From Roseibium limicola (GTDB taxonomy: Bacteria > Pseudomonadota > Alphaproteobacteria > Rhizobiales > Stappiaceae), in the NCBI RefSeq assembly GCF_017313085.1, contig NZ_JAFLNF010000001.1, positions 310,001 through 374,000 of the forward strand: a stretch of DNA of 64,000 bases. Reading direction: 5' to 3'. The translations under genes were made by a program, and so were the position numbers. Positions 1 through 8,983 of this stretch are shown piece by piece. The notes below the pieces were generated by a model. It saw only the letters and a program-made list of their open reading frames with translations. It was not told where the DNA came from and did not search any database. Each line of letters opens with the position of its first letter. Position 1 is the first letter of the stretch.

Positions 1-342
1 CAGGCTCAATGTCCGCGACAGATCGCAAACTGTCGCGGTTGCCGTCACCGCATATCGCCGCTCAGCACGCTTTTCATGTTGAGGATGAACATCCTTGCGG
101 AAGATAACGGTGATATACCCGTGCTTGCGCCCGGTCACCTTGCCCTTCTGAAACTCGTCCGCGCCCTCAAGCTTGACCGCAATATTCCGATTGAGAACAC
201 CGAGCCCAATTCCCGAGAGCCGGCATCCCCAGTCGGAGAAATTCTCCGCAGTCGTCTCGACACACTTCAGCGTGTCGAGGTCCATCGCAAGTACGGACAA
301 AGCGCCTGCCTCAATCGGCTCTGCAATTTTCGCTTGCCTCAT
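1..342 (-). CDS. PilZ-domain-like protein, C-terminus beyond window
   Basis: The frame is open on the minus strand from an ATG at 342 to the window edge (114 residues), with an in-frame TGA 18 bases upstream fixing the start near here. The protein begins MRQAKIAEPIEAG. It contains ENFSDWGCRLSG followed by a short beta-rich stretch (NIAVKLEG, GKVTGRKHGYITVIFRKD), which resembles the PilZ fold of c-di-GMP-responsive proteins. I do not see the canonical RxxxR motif in the visible part, so c-di-GMP binding is not supported. The predicted PilZ relation is a pattern judgement; the rest of the gene lies to the left. The overlapping plus-strand frames look like shadows. Confidence 0.55.
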   Translation of the reverse strand, partial: MRQAKIAEPIEAGALSVLAMDLDTLKCVETTAENFSDWGCRLSGIGLGVLNRNIAVKLEGADEFQKGKVTGRKHGYITVIFRKDVHPQHEKRAERRYAVTATATVCDLSRTLSL

Positions 343-643
343 CGTCTCGCCATCGGTTCAGATAATCTCATCCCGCACCCTATACGGGAGAGGATGAAAA
401 TTACCTTACGTCGCATCCGCATTTTTACCGAGATCGAAGCCTGCAACGGACGACATTCGCTGACCACGCTCTAATCGGCAAGAGATGGAGCGGGAACGAA
501 ACGGCCATTAGAGAATTCACACAAGGGGCTAACTTCCTCAACACCAGACAACGGCGCTATGTTTCTCTGAAGCGCCGTGCCTTATCGCCTCGCAAACGCA
601 TTTCTTCCCCCTCAACTTCTTCCCATCCGGAGTTCGGCACACC
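343..643. other. divergent intergenic region
   Basis: About 300 bases between the minus-strand PilZ-like gene and the plus-strand SLC13 permease. It must hold both promoters. I see no clear hairpin, repeat or small gene. A GGAG about 12 bases before the GTG at 644 is the likely ribosome site of the permease. Confidence 0.4.
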
Positions 644-2419
644 GTGACATTCGACCAGATTGCTCTTTTCAGCCTCTTTGGCACGGTATTCGCTCTCCTT
701 GTCTGGGGACGCATACGTTTCGACCTCGTTGCCTTTGCCGCTCTCATCGTGGCGGCATTGCTCGGCCTCGTTCCCGAGGAGGAGATGTTCTCCGGCTTTT
801 CCAATCCGGCGGTCATCATCATTGCATTGGTGCTGATTGTCTCACGCGGCTTGATGAACTCCGGCGCAGTGGAATTTGCAGCTAAGTATCTGCTGGCCTT
901 TTCCGGACGCCTGTCACTACATCTTGGCGCTCTTGGTCTCTTCGGCGCAGCACTTTCCGCCGTCATCAACAATGTCGCCGCATTAGCCCTCTTGCTCCCT
1001 CTGGATCTGGAGGCCTCAAAGAAGAACGGTCGTGCGCCGGGTGTCAGCCTGATGCCGCTGTCATTTGCAACGATTCTTGGCGGCATGATCACCATGATTG
1101 GTACGCCCCCCAACATCGTCATAGCCCAATATCGTCAGAGTTCGCTTGGTGAGTCGTTTTCGATGTTCGACTTTGCGCCAGTCGGCTTGATCGTTTGCGC
1201 GGCAGGCCTTCTCTATCTGACATTCATCGGCTGGCGCCTGTTGCCGAGCCGTTTGCACACAGCACCGGAAACCTTGGAAAAGTCAGACAGCCTCTATTTG
1301 GCCGAACTCAAGGTTGGCGAAGCTGCAAGTGAAGGCGACATCACGGTGCAGGATCTTTATCCTGCAGCCGACGAGAATGACCTCAATATCCTGGGTGTCA
1401 TCCGGCATGGGCGCCGTCTGCGCGGCTTCGCCCGCCGCGAGGTCCTTCAGCCCGGAGATTATCTCGTGGTCGAAGGCAACCCGAAAGGCATCGAAGCTTT
1501 CATGGGCGCAGCAAAGCTTGATTTTGCCGGTTCTGAGCAGCACAAGGCGGGCTTGACAGGCAACAGCTTGTCCCTGCAGGAGGCCATTGTCCCCGACAGT
1601 GCCCGAATTGCGCACCAGAGCGCGCTCGACCTGTCCCTGCTCTACGGTCATGGCGTGACGCTCCTCGGTATCTCACGTCAGGGCCGCACGTTGCACAGCC
1701 GGGTGCGGCATATGCCCATCCTGCCCGGTGACGTACTTCTGCTTCTGGGGCCATCCGAACGGCTCGCTTCCGCCATCACATGGCTTGGCGTTCTGCCGCT
1801 CGAGGGCCGCACCACTGATGTTCTTCAACGTAACAAGGCCTTCCTGGCCATCGGCAGCTTCGCGGCGGCGATTGCAGCTTCGATAATGGGCTGGATGCAC
1901 CTGGAGCTCGCGCTGGCCATCTGTGTCGGCGTCTTCGCCCTGTCGAAGCTGGTAAGCGGTCGTGAGGTCTATGAAGCGGTCGAGTGGAAGGTGATCGTCT
2001 TGCTTGGCTCTCTCATTCCTCTGGGGCTCGCCTTTGAGCAGTCAGGCAGCGCCCAGCTTGTGGCCAACTCCATTGTGCAGGCAACCGATGGCATGCCCAG
2101 CTGGGTCGCGCTTGCAGCTCTCATGGTCGTGACGATGACCCTCTCGGACTTCCTTAACAACGTCGCAACATGTCTTATCGCGGCACCAATCGCCGTGCAG
2201 GTCGCTACCGCATTGAATGTGAACCCCGACGCCTTCCTGATGGGTGTCGCCGTTGCCGCCTCCTGCGCCTTCCTCACGCCAATCGGCCACAAGAACAACA
2301 CCATCATCATGGGGCCGGGAGGCTATCGATTCGGCGACTACTGGCGAATGGGGCTGCCACTGGAACTTTTGGTTCTGACCCTTTCCATTCCAGCCATCCT
2401 TGTCGTCTGGCCGCTTTGA
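644..2419 (+). CDS. SLC13-family permease with two RCK_C (TrkA-C) domains
   Basis: This is a 591-residue integral membrane transporter of the SLC13/DASS type (divalent anion or dicarboxylate:Na+ symport; substrate not predictable). Two hydrophobic blocks, roughly residues 1-200 and 395-591, flank a soluble segment (about 220-385). That segment has two similar RCK_C-like units around ITVQDLYPAADENDL and ARIAHQSALDLSL, each ending in PGDYLVVEG or PGDVLLLLG. The motifs NNVAA (first half) and LNNVAT plus LTPIGHKNN (second half) match the SLC13 helix-hairpin signatures. The start is GTG with GGAG upstream. It stands alone, 106 bases before the next gene start. Sulfate, citrate or other anions are all possible. 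Confidence 0.85.
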   Translation: MTFDQIALFSLFGTVFALLVWGRIRFDLVAFAALIVAALLGLVPEEEMFSGFSNPAVIIIALVLIVSRGLMNSGAVEFAAKYLLAFSGRLSLHLGALGLFGAALSAVINNVAALALLLPLDLEASKKNGRAPGVSLMPLSFATILGGMITMIGTPPNIVIAQYRQSSLGESFSMFDFAPVGLIVCAAGLLYLTFIGWRLLPSRLHTAPETLEKSDSLYLAELKVGEAASEGDITVQDLYPAADENDLNILGVIRHGRRLRGFARREVLQPGDYLVVEGNPKGIEAFMGAAKLDFAGSEQHKAGLTGNSLSLQEAIVPDSARIAHQSALDLSLLYGHGVTLLGISRQGRTLHSRVRHMPILPGDVLLLLGPSERLASAITWLGVLPLEGRTTDVLQRNKAFLAIGSFAAAIAASIMGWMHLELALAICVGVFALSKLVSGREVYEAVEWKVIVLLGSLIPLGLAFEQSGSAQLVANSIVQATDGMPSWVALAALMVVTMTLSDFLNNVATCLIAAPIAVQVATALNVNPDAFLMGVAVAASCAFLTPIGHKNNTIIMGPGGYRFGDYWRMGLPLELLVLTLSIPAILVVWPL

Positions 2420-2525
2420 GCACGGTCCACAGGGCTAAACACTTTCGCGTCCGAACGAGGCAACGCAGGTAGATATCTCCGCAGAATTACGCATGATGTA
2501 CGCTCATCAAGGAGGAAACCGATTC

Positions 2526-3440
2526 ATGTCAGGCCAAATCCGGCAGTCACCCAAACGCATTCTTTTTACTGGCGGTAGCGGCAAGGCCGGTCGTCATGTG
2601 GTGCCCTATCTGCTGGAGCAGGGCCACCGGGTCGTCAATGTCGACCTGACGCCTCTCGATCATCCTGGCGTCGACAATCTGACTGCCGACATCACTCAGT
2701 CGGGCGAGATGTTCAACGTGATGACCAGCTACGCCAATTTTGACGAATTGGAGCCGGGAACAGGCGTGCCGACGTTTGACGCTGTGGTGCATTTCGCAGC
2801 CGTGCCACGCATCCTCATCAATCCGGATAACAAGACCTTCCAGGTCAACACAGTCGGCACTTACAACGTCATAGAAGCCGCCGTGAAGCTCGGCATCAAG
2901 AAGATCATCATCGCGTCTTCCGAAACCACCTATGGCGTCTGCTTCTCAGATGGAACGACAGACCCGAAAGTCCTGCCGGTCGAGGAGGATTACGATGTCG
3001 ATCCGATGGACAGCTACGGGCTTTCCAAAGTGTGCAACGAGGTCACCGCCCGCGCCTTCCAGAGGCGCTCCGGCTTTGACATCTACGCTCTCAGGATTGG
3101 CAACGTGATAGAGCCGCACGAATACGACATGTTCCCGAGCTTCTTCGAAAATCCGGAAGTCCGTCGCCGTAACATCTTCTGCTACATTGATGCCCGTGAC
3201 CTCGGCCAAATCGTCGATCTATGCCTGGAGAAGGACGGTCTCGGTTTCCAGATCTTCAACGCTGGCAATGACACCAACTCAGTCAACATTCCCAACACGG
3301 AAATCCTCAAGCGCTTTTTCCCCGATGTGCCGCTGTCGCGCGAGTTGGGCGAACACGAGGCGCTGTTTTCAAACAAGAAGATCAAGGACGTCCTTGGTTT
3401 TGAGGAAGAACACGACTGGCGCAAATACGTGAAGGGCTGA
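2526..3440 (+). CDS. NAD(P)-dependent epimerase/dehydratase (extended SDR)
   Basis: A 304-residue cytosolic Rossmann-fold oxidoreductase of the extended SDR family. The N-terminal FTGGSGKAGRH is the TGxxGxxG dinucleotide-binding motif, and SSETTYG plus SYGLSKVCNE supply the catalytic Ser/Tyr/Lys. An ATG lies 33 bases upstream in frame (2493), but AAGGAGG sits 6-7 bases before the ATG at 2526, which decides the start. The substrate is unknown; sugar epimerase, uronate dehydrogenase-like and related activities all share this layout. It is followed 45 bases later by a second dehydrogenase, probably in one operon, which suggests a shared small-molecule catabolic pathway. Confidence 0.85.
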   Translation: MSGQIRQSPKRILFTGGSGKAGRHVVPYLLEQGHRVVNVDLTPLDHPGVDNLTADITQSGEMFNVMTSYANFDELEPGTGVPTFDAVVHFAAVPRILINPDNKTFQVNTVGTYNVIEAAVKLGIKKIIIASSETTYGVCFSDGTTDPKVLPVEEDYDVDPMDSYGLSKVCNEVTARAFQRRSGFDIYALRIGNVIEPHEYDMFPSFFENPEVRRRNIFCYIDARDLGQIVDLCLEKDGLGFQIFNAGNDTNSVNIPNTEILKRFFPDVPLSRELGEHEALFSNKKIKDVLGFEEEHDWRKYVKG

Positions 3441-3485
3441 ACGGGCACCAAACAGACCAACGCGTACTCGGGAGGAGAAAACGCA

Positions 3486-4397
3486 ATGACCAAACCTGTG
3501 ATCGGCTTCATCGGCGTCGGACTGATGGGCCACGGCATGGCCAAGAACATCGTAGAGAAGGGCTATCCGCTCATTGTCATGGGGCACCGCAACCGCAAGC
3601 CCGTCGAGAACCTGATCTCCCTTGGAGCGAAGGAAGCCGCGTCGGCCAGAGAGTTGGCACAGGCCTGCGATATCCTGCATATTTGCGTAACGGGAACGCC
3701 TCAGGTTGAGGCTCTTGTGCGTGGCCCGGAAGGCATTCTCGCCTCGGGAAAGGCCGGACTGACAGTGATCGACTGCTCTACATCGGATCCCGTTTCCACG
3801 CTTCAACTGGCACAGGAGTTTTCGCAAGCAGGCATGCACTTTGCGGATGCGCCCCTATCCCGCACCCCGAAGGAAGCTGAACTCGGCACCCTCGACACAA
3901 TGGTCGGGGCGGACGAAGAGACCTTTGCCCGGATCAAGCCTGTTCTGGAATGCTGGGCCGGGGTAATCAATCACCTGGGAGAAGTCGGCCTGGGCCACAA
4001 GATGAAGCTGATCAACAACTTCATCGCCATGGGTTATGCCTCGCTCTATTCCGAAGCCTTGGCCATTGCCCGCAAATCCGGCTTGAGCCCGGAGCAGGTG
4101 AACGCCGTGATTGCCCCAAGCCGGATGGCCAATGGCTTCTACGAAACTTTCATGAAGTGGACCCTGGAGCAGGATGAGAACGCACATAAGTTCTCGATCA
4201 GCAATGCCCACAAGGACATGCGCTATCTGTCAAGCATGGCCAATGCAGCCGGTGCTCTGAACCCCATGCAGGCGGTCATCAAGAACAACTTCGCCGCAAT
4301 GGAAGCCATCGGCGAAGGCGATCGCTACGTCCCGATGCTGGCGGATTTCGTTGCCGCCCAAAGCGGTCTCACCCTATCTGCTGACAAGAACGACTAG
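3486..4397 (+). CDS. NAD(P)-dependent beta-hydroxyacid dehydrogenase family protein
   Basis: A 303-residue member of the 3-hydroxyisobutyrate/tartronate-semialdehyde reductase family. IGFIGVGLMGHGMAKN is the GxGxMG Rossmann motif; DAPLSRTP is the substrate-binding DxPxS-type motif; GLGHKMKLINNF carries the catalytic lysine region. AGGAG lies 7 bases before the ATG. The gene follows the SDR dehydrogenase closely and is followed by a strong terminator, so the two form a short operon. The exact substrate cannot be told from sequence; a role in reducing or oxidising a C3-C6 hydroxyacid is the family expectation. Confidence 0.85.
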   Translation: MTKPVIGFIGVGLMGHGMAKNIVEKGYPLIVMGHRNRKPVENLISLGAKEAASARELAQACDILHICVTGTPQVEALVRGPEGILASGKAGLTVIDCSTSDPVSTLQLAQEFSQAGMHFADAPLSRTPKEAELGTLDTMVGADEETFARIKPVLECWAGVINHLGEVGLGHKMKLINNFIAMGYASLYSEALAIARKSGLSPEQVNAVIAPSRMANGFYETFMKWTLEQDENAHKFSISNAHKDMRYLSSMANAAGALNPMQAVIKNNFAAMEAIGEGDRYVPMLADFVAAQSGLTLSADKND

Positions 4398-4427
4398 GCG
4401 TCTTTTCTGACGGTGAGCAGACAACAA

Positions 4428-4455
4428 AAAAGGCCGGATTTCCGGCCTTTTTTTA
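4428..4455 (+). terminator. rho-independent terminator after the dehydrogenase pair
   Basis: The perfect stem AAGGCCGG/CCGGCCTT with an ATTT-type loop is followed by a run of T on the plus strand and preceded by a run of A, so it can also end the convergent GNAT gene on the minus strand. Confidence 0.9.
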
Positions 4456-4484
4456 CGTTTCCAAGCTGTGCCCACCCGAACCGA

Positions 4485-4964
4485 TCAAAGCTCGCGAGCG
4501 AACAGGATCTCGTCATGCAGCGGAATGCCATACTCTCCGCGTGTCGGGATCTCCGGCTTTAATTCACGCTCTTCGTCAATCACGCCCTGCGCGATCTTTT
4601 CAAAGCGGAAACCGCGACGCTGATAGAAGCGGAAAGCATCGAGGTTGTCATTGGAAAGACGCACCGTCAGCCGGGTAATACCGGCCTCGCGGGCATCGGC
4701 CACAAGCGCCTCCAGAAGCTCGGTGCCCGTGCCCGCCCAACGGCTGACGGAATCGAGCGTCAGGATTTCCCATTCCCCGTCCCTCTTGACCACTGTGACA
4801 AGACCCGCGATCTCGTCCTTGTTCAGGCCGATAAAGCCAGGCAACTGGGAAGCATCGACAGTTTCTCCTCCCAGAAGAATTTCGGGACCCGCCCACCGTT
4901 CCGTCAGGAACGAGTACATCAGGGAACGGTCTTCCGACGTCAGCGCTCTGATCAGAATGCTCAT
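4485..4964 (-). CDS. GNAT-family N-acetyltransferase
   Basis: A small acyl-CoA-dependent transferase (about 159 residues from the chosen start). The segment ILTLDSVSRWAGTGTELLEAL is GNAT motif A with the R-x-x-G-x-G acetyl-CoA loop, and RLSNDNLDAFRFYQRRGFRFE is the usual motif B region. An in-frame start 14 codons upstream (5006) is possible, but MSILIRALTSED at 4964 looks like the natural N-terminus; GGAGG lies about 16 bases before it, which is far. The acceptor substrate is unknown. It is convergent with the dehydrogenase operon and shares its terminator. Confidence 0.8.
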   Translation of the reverse strand: MSILIRALTSEDRSLMYSFLTERWAGPEILLGGETVDASQLPGFIGLNKDEIAGLVTVVKRDGEWEILTLDSVSRWAGTGTELLEALVADAREAGITRLTVRLSNDNLDAFRFYQRRGFRFEKIAQGVIDEERELKPEIPTRGEYGIPLHDEILFAREL

Positions 4965-5111
4965 GAGATCTTCAAATTCCTCCACTGGGCTCGCCGGACA
5001 TACCAAGGAACTGCCGATGCAAGCGCGTCAGCATACCGCGCTGTCCTTGTTCGGCAAGTTGTCAGATAGGTCAGCCCTAACCGTCCCTGACCAGACACGT
5101 GCCTAATCGAA

Positions 5112-5660
5112 TTAGTGCCCGTCAAAGGCGACGAGTGTGCGAACCGGCACGTTGAGAGCTTCCAGCTTGGAGCGCCCACCGAGCTCCGGAAGATCGACTA
5201 TGAAACACGCGGCAACAATGTCCGCTCCCATAGACTGCAACAGCTTGCAAGCGGCCTCGGCCGTGCCACCGGTCGCAATCAGGTCATCCACCACGATTAC
5301 CTTGTCCCCCGGCTTGATCGCATCCTTGTGCATTTCCATCTCGTCGATCCCGTATTCCAGGGAATAGGCAATTCGGACCGTTTCATACGGCAACTTGCCC
5401 TTCTTTCGGATCGGCACGAAACCGCCGGAGAGCTGGTGTGCGACAGCGCCGCCCAGAATGAACCCACGGGCCTCGATGCCGGCAATCTGATCCACCTTGG
5501 AGCCTGCCCACGGCTGCACCAAAGCATCAACCGCACGGCGGAATGCCCGAGCATCGCCTAGCAGAGTAGAGATGTCGCGGAAAAGAATCCCTTCCTTCGG
5601 ATAGTCCGGGATGGTGCGGATGGCGTCCTTGAGTTCGTCCTGGATGCTTTTGTCACTCAT
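5112..5660 (-). CDS. apt: adenine phosphoribosyltransferase
   Basis: A 182-residue purine-salvage enzyme making AMP from adenine and PRPP in the cytosol. [17 protein letters not shown] is the PRPP-binding motif, and [14 protein letters not shown] and [11 protein letters not shown] are APT-specific signatures. The length is typical for the family. An in-frame start 21 codons upstream exists, but [21 protein letters not shown] matches the usual N-terminus, so 5660 is chosen. It lies downstream of petABC but a terminator separates them, so it is likely its own unit. Confidence 0.95.
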   Translation of the reverse strand: MSDKSIQDELKDAIRTIPDYPKEGILFRDISTLLGDARAFRRAVDALVQPWAGSKVDQIAGIEARGFILGGAVAHQLSGGFVPIRKKGKLPYETVRIAYSLEYGIDEMEMHKDAIKPGDKVIVVDDLIATGGTAEAACKLLQSMGADIVAACFIVDLPELGGRSKLEALNVPVRTLVAFDGH

Positions 5661-5846
5661 GGCTTCGCTCTCTATCGTTGGCGCGAAATGGCCTGAAACG
5701 ACCATAACGCGCAATTTTCTCATGGCATCTGCTTTAGCGGCTTAGGCCATGGGCTGCAATCACATCGGACAGTTGGCAAGCGGCCGCCACATTCGTTCAG
5801 AGAGCAACCCGGGCCTGGCGGCTAGGGTCACATGCCCGCAGAACGC

Positions 5847-5873
5847 AAAAAGGCCGCCGGATTTCGGCGGCCT
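5847..5873 (-). terminator. rho-independent terminator of petABC
   Basis: Stem AGGCCGCC/GGCGGCCT with a short GGATTTC-type loop, followed on the minus strand by TTTTT. It lies 32 bases beyond the cytochrome c1 stop codon and before apt. Confidence 0.85.
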
Positions 5874-5904
5874 CTTCACATTTCACCCCGATCCGGAGAT
5901 CGGC

Positions 5905-6744
5905 TTAATGTTCCACGTTCTTCCAGAGCTTCTTCTTTGTGAAATACAGAAGACCTGCAAAGAAGATCAGGAAGACCATCACGCGGAAGCCAATCTTTTT
6001 ACGGGCTTCCATGTGCGGCTCTGCAGCCCACATCATGAACGCAGAAACATCCTTGGAATATTGCTCAAGGGTCTCTGGCGTACCGTCTTCATACTCCACC
6101 AGCTCGTCAGAGAGCGGCGGAGCCATGCCGATGGCGTTTCCGCTGAGATAATGCGGGTTGTAGTACTTGCCAGCCGGCACTTCCACGCCTTCCGGCGCTT
6201 CTTCGTACCCGGTCAGAAGACCGTAGATATAGTCCGGGCCGAGTTCCTGGTACTGCGTGAAGGCGTCGAAAACGAACCATGGAAAACCACGGTGTGCCGC
6301 ACGGGCCTTCGCCAGCAACGAGAAATCAGGCGGATAGGCACCACCGTTGGATGCACGCGCAGCATTCTCGTTCGGGAACGGTGACGGGAATGCATCCGAG
6401 GAGACAGCCGGACGTTCGAACATGTCACCGGCATCATCCGGGCCATCTTCAACCGTGTACTCGGCGGCAATCGCCTTCACCTGGTCTTCGGAGTAGCCGA
6501 GGCCACCCTCTTCAGCCAGGTTGCGGAATTTCACCAGACGCAGCGAATGACAGGAAGAACAGACTTCACGATAAATCTTGAAGCCGCGTTGCAACTGCGC
6601 ACGGTCGAAGGTGCCAAAGGGTCCAGCGAAGCTCCAGGACTGGCGCTCCACATGCGGGCCTTCGCCAGCGGCGAAGGCCGGGGCAGCAACAGCCAAGGCT
6701 GCTGCTGCTGTAAGAACCCGAACCATTTTGATCATGGTGCTCAT
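5905..6744 (-). CDS. petC: ubiquinol-cytochrome c reductase, cytochrome c1
   Basis: A 279-residue periplasmic c-type haem subunit of the bc1 complex, which passes electrons from the Rieske centre to cytochrome c. The first 25 residues are a Sec signal peptide ending AAPAFA. CSSCHSLRLVKF is the CxxCH haem-attachment motif. GNAIGMAPPLSDELVEYEDGT holds the conserved MAPPL haem-ligand region, and a single C-terminal membrane anchor precedes KKKLWKNVEH. It is the last gene of petABC, 30 bases after petB, and is not fused to cytochrome b, unlike in Bradyrhizobium. Confidence 0.95.
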   Translation of the reverse strand: MSTMIKMVRVLTAAAALAVAAPAFAAGEGPHVERQSWSFAGPFGTFDRAQLQRGFKIYREVCSSCHSLRLVKFRNLAEEGGLGYSEDQVKAIAAEYTVEDGPDDAGDMFERPAVSSDAFPSPFPNENAARASNGGAYPPDFSLLAKARAAHRGFPWFVFDAFTQYQELGPDYIYGLLTGYEEAPEGVEVPAGKYYNPHYLSGNAIGMAPPLSDELVEYEDGTPETLEQYSKDVSAFMMWAAEPHMEARKKIGFRVMVFLIFFAGLLYFTKKKLWKNVEH

Positions 6745-6774
6745 CTTTTCAATAACTCCTGATCCAGCTCGAGG

Positions 6775-8040
6775 TCACTTGATTTCCGGGGCGGCAACCG
6801 CTCCGGCTGGCTTGCCCGATCCGCCTTTCAAGACAGCTTCGGATATCGAAGCCGGTAGCGGCAGCGGTTTTTCCAGAAGTCCAAGCAAGGGCAGGATGAT
6901 CAGGAAGTGCGCAAAGTAGTAGGCGGTGAAGATACGCGACAGGATCACGTAGATGCCTTCCGCCGGCATTGCGCCCAGGTATCCGAGAGCAACAGCGCAA
7001 ATGGCGAAGAGCCAGAAGAACTGCTTGAACAACGGACGGTAAGAACCCGAACGAACCTTTGAAGTGTCCAGCCAAGGCAGAATGAACAGCACCGCAATGG
7101 CACCGAACATGGCCAGAACGCCACCCAGCTTGTCCGGGATTGCGCGCAGGATCGCGTAGAACGGCAGGAAGTACCATTCAGGCACGATGTGCGCCGGCGT
7201 GACCATCGGGTTTGCCTCGATGTAGTTATCCGGATGGCCCATGTAGTTCGGCGCGTAGAAAGCGAACCAGGAGAACAGGATCATGAACACGATAATCGCG
7301 AACAGGTCCTTGATCGTATAATATGGGTGGAACGGAACCGTATCCTGCTTGGACTTCGGCTGCACACCGGTCGGGTTGTTATTACCCGTGGTGTGGAATG
7401 CCCACACATGCAGGATAACAATGCCGACGAGCATGAACGGCAGCAGATAATGCAGCGAGAAGAACCGGTTCAGCGTCGGATTGTCGACCGCAAAACCACC
7501 CCACAACCAGGTGCGGATAGCTTCGCCCACCAGCGGAATGGCGGAGAACAGGTTGGTGATCACGGTGGCGCCCCAGAAGGACATCTGACCCCAAGGCAGA
7601 ACGTAGCCCATGAAGGCAGTTCCCATCATGATCAGGAAGATGATCACGCCGAGGATCCACGAGATTTCGCGCGGAGCCTTGTAGGAGCCATAGTACATCC
7701 CGCGGAAGATATGGATGTAGACGGCGATGAAGAACATCGACGCTCCGTTGGCATGCAGATAGCGCAACATCCAGCCGAAGTTCACATCACGCATGATGTG
7801 CTCAACGCTATCGAAAGCCGCTGCAGTGCTCGGCGTGTAGTGCATCACCAGCACCACCCCGGTTAGGATCTGCGCCACCAGCATGACAGCGAGAATGCCG
7901 CCGAAGGTCCACCAGTAGTTCAGGTTCTTCGGGGTCGGGAAATCCACGAAGGATCCGCGAATAAGGGAAATGACCGGCAGGCGGCTCTCAAGCCACTTGG
8001 CTCCAGCGCTCTGCGGTACGTAAGTTGAATGTCCAGCCAT
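6775..8040 (-). CDS. petB: cytochrome b of the bc1 complex
   Basis: A 421-residue integral membrane subunit carrying haems bL and bH and the Qo/Qi quinone sites. [13 protein letters not shown]... and [20 protein letters not shown] contain the paired histidine ligands; [16 protein letters not shown] includes the PEWY Qo-site motif. About eight hydrophobic helices are visible. AGGAGACAGCC precedes the ATG. The gene follows petA by 24 bases and precedes petC by 30, so it is one operon. Confidence 0.96.
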   Translation of the reverse strand: MAGHSTYVPQSAGAKWLESRLPVISLIRGSFVDFPTPKNLNYWWTFGGILAVMLVAQILTGVVLVMHYTPSTAAAFDSVEHIMRDVNFGWMLRYLHANGASMFFIAVYIHIFRGMYYGSYKAPREISWILGVIIFLIMMGTAFMGYVLPWGQMSFWGATVITNLFSAIPLVGEAIRTWLWGGFAVDNPTLNRFFSLHYLLPFMLVGIVILHVWAFHTTGNNNPTGVQPKSKQDTVPFHPYYTIKDLFAIIVFMILFSWFAFYAPNYMGHPDNYIEANPMVTPAHIVPEWYFLPFYAILRAIPDKLGGVLAMFGAIAVLFILPWLDTSKVRSGSYRPLFKQFFWLFAICAVALGYLGAMPAEGIYVILSRIFTAYYFAHFLIILPLLGLLEKPLPLPASISEAVLKGGSGKPAGAVAAPEIK

Positions 8041-8064
8041 GGCTGTCTCCTCTCAGTCCTGCCG

Positions 8065-8625
8065 TCAGCCGATTTTGATCGTCGTGTCAGACACGAACTC
8101 AAACGGCGGGATGAGCAGATTCTCCGGTGCCGGACCCTTTCGGATACGGCCAGCAGTGTCATAGTGCGAGCCATGACATGGGCAAAACCAACCACCGAAG
8201 TCGCCACTTTCGCCAAGCGGCACACAACCAAGGTGGGTACAGATGCCAACCATCACCAGCCAAGGCTCTTTGCCTTCGGCAGATCGGTTCACGTCGGTCG
8301 CTTCTGCGCCTTCTGGAAGATTGGAATTTCGTGCCTCGGGATCGGGAAGATCTCCGATAGGCACACTGTTTGCCGACTCGATTTCATCCGCATTACGATA
8401 GCGGATGAAAACCGGCTTACCGCGCCACTGCACGGTAATCGACTGTCCCTCTTCGACAGCAGCCACATCGACCTCGATGGACGCCAAAGCCAAAGCAGAG
8501 GCATCCGGGTTCATCTGATCAATAAAGGGCCATGCCAGCGCGCCTGCGCCCACGACGCCGGCGGCGCCGGTCGCTATATAGAGGAATTCGCGGCGAGTGG
8601 GTTCCGCCGTATCCGTATGTGCCAA
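8065..8625 (-). CDS. petA: ubiquinol-cytochrome c reductase Rieske iron-sulfur subunit
   Basis: A 186-residue 2Fe-2S protein that oxidises ubiquinol at the Qo site. CTHLGC and CPCHGSHYD are the two cluster-binding boxes. [20 protein letters not shown] is a twin-arginine signal-anchor, as expected for Tat-exported Rieske proteins. The start codon is TTG at 8625 with GAGGA about 8 bases upstream; no ATG fits the N-terminus better. It leads the petABC operon. Confidence 0.95.
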   Translation of the reverse strand: MAHTDTAEPTRREFLYIATGAAGVVGAGALAWPFIDQMNPDASALALASIEVDVAAVEEGQSITVQWRGKPVFIRYRNADEIESANSVPIGDLPDPEARNSNLPEGAEATDVNRSAEGKEPWLVMVGICTHLGCVPLGESGDFGGWFCPCHGSHYDTAGRIRKGPAPENLLIPPFEFVSDTTIKIG

Positions 8626-8983
8626 GGTCGCGTCCTCTCGAAACCTGTTAACCCGTACCGAAAGCCCGCCATCGCTCGGCGGACCATTCCAGCTTCGCCG
8701 GAATGATCGTGCAGAACCATGCAGGTCTCAACGGTCACCAGGTGCGGCATCTTCCCGCACCGGCTTGAAAGCAGCTCGTTTTTCCTCTCACCTGCCTACG
8801 CTCGTCTACAAAGCCAGACGGGCACGACTCCTCAGTCGTGTGAAAAAGACAGCCACTCGTCTTGTTTCTGCCCTTTTTTCCCCTCGGAACGCAAGTCAGC
8901 AATTTCGCGAAAGTTTGATTTGCCCCAGCTGGTGGCAGCGGCGCGACACTTTTTACTGGCCGCGCCGCTCGACTCTTGCGCCT
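8626..8983. promoter_or_regulatory. intergenic region upstream of petABC
   Basis: About 360 bases between petA and the end of the ABC exporter, both read on the minus strand. It must contain the petABC promoter. The only clear structure is the inverted repeat at 8937-8969, listed separately. The frames that cross it show no protein-like composition. Confidence 0.5.
8937..8969 (-). terminator. possible hairpin downstream of the ABC exporter
   Basis: Perfect 9-base arms AGCGGCGCG/CGCGCCGCT around a 15-base loop, 15 bases after the exporter stop. There is no T run, so it may be a transcript-stabilising or rho-assisted hairpin rather than a classic terminator. Confidence 0.45.

Noticed and set aside
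7189-7866. 225-residue plus-strand frame
   Set aside because: It is antisense to petB and His/Arg/Glu-rich without a domain.
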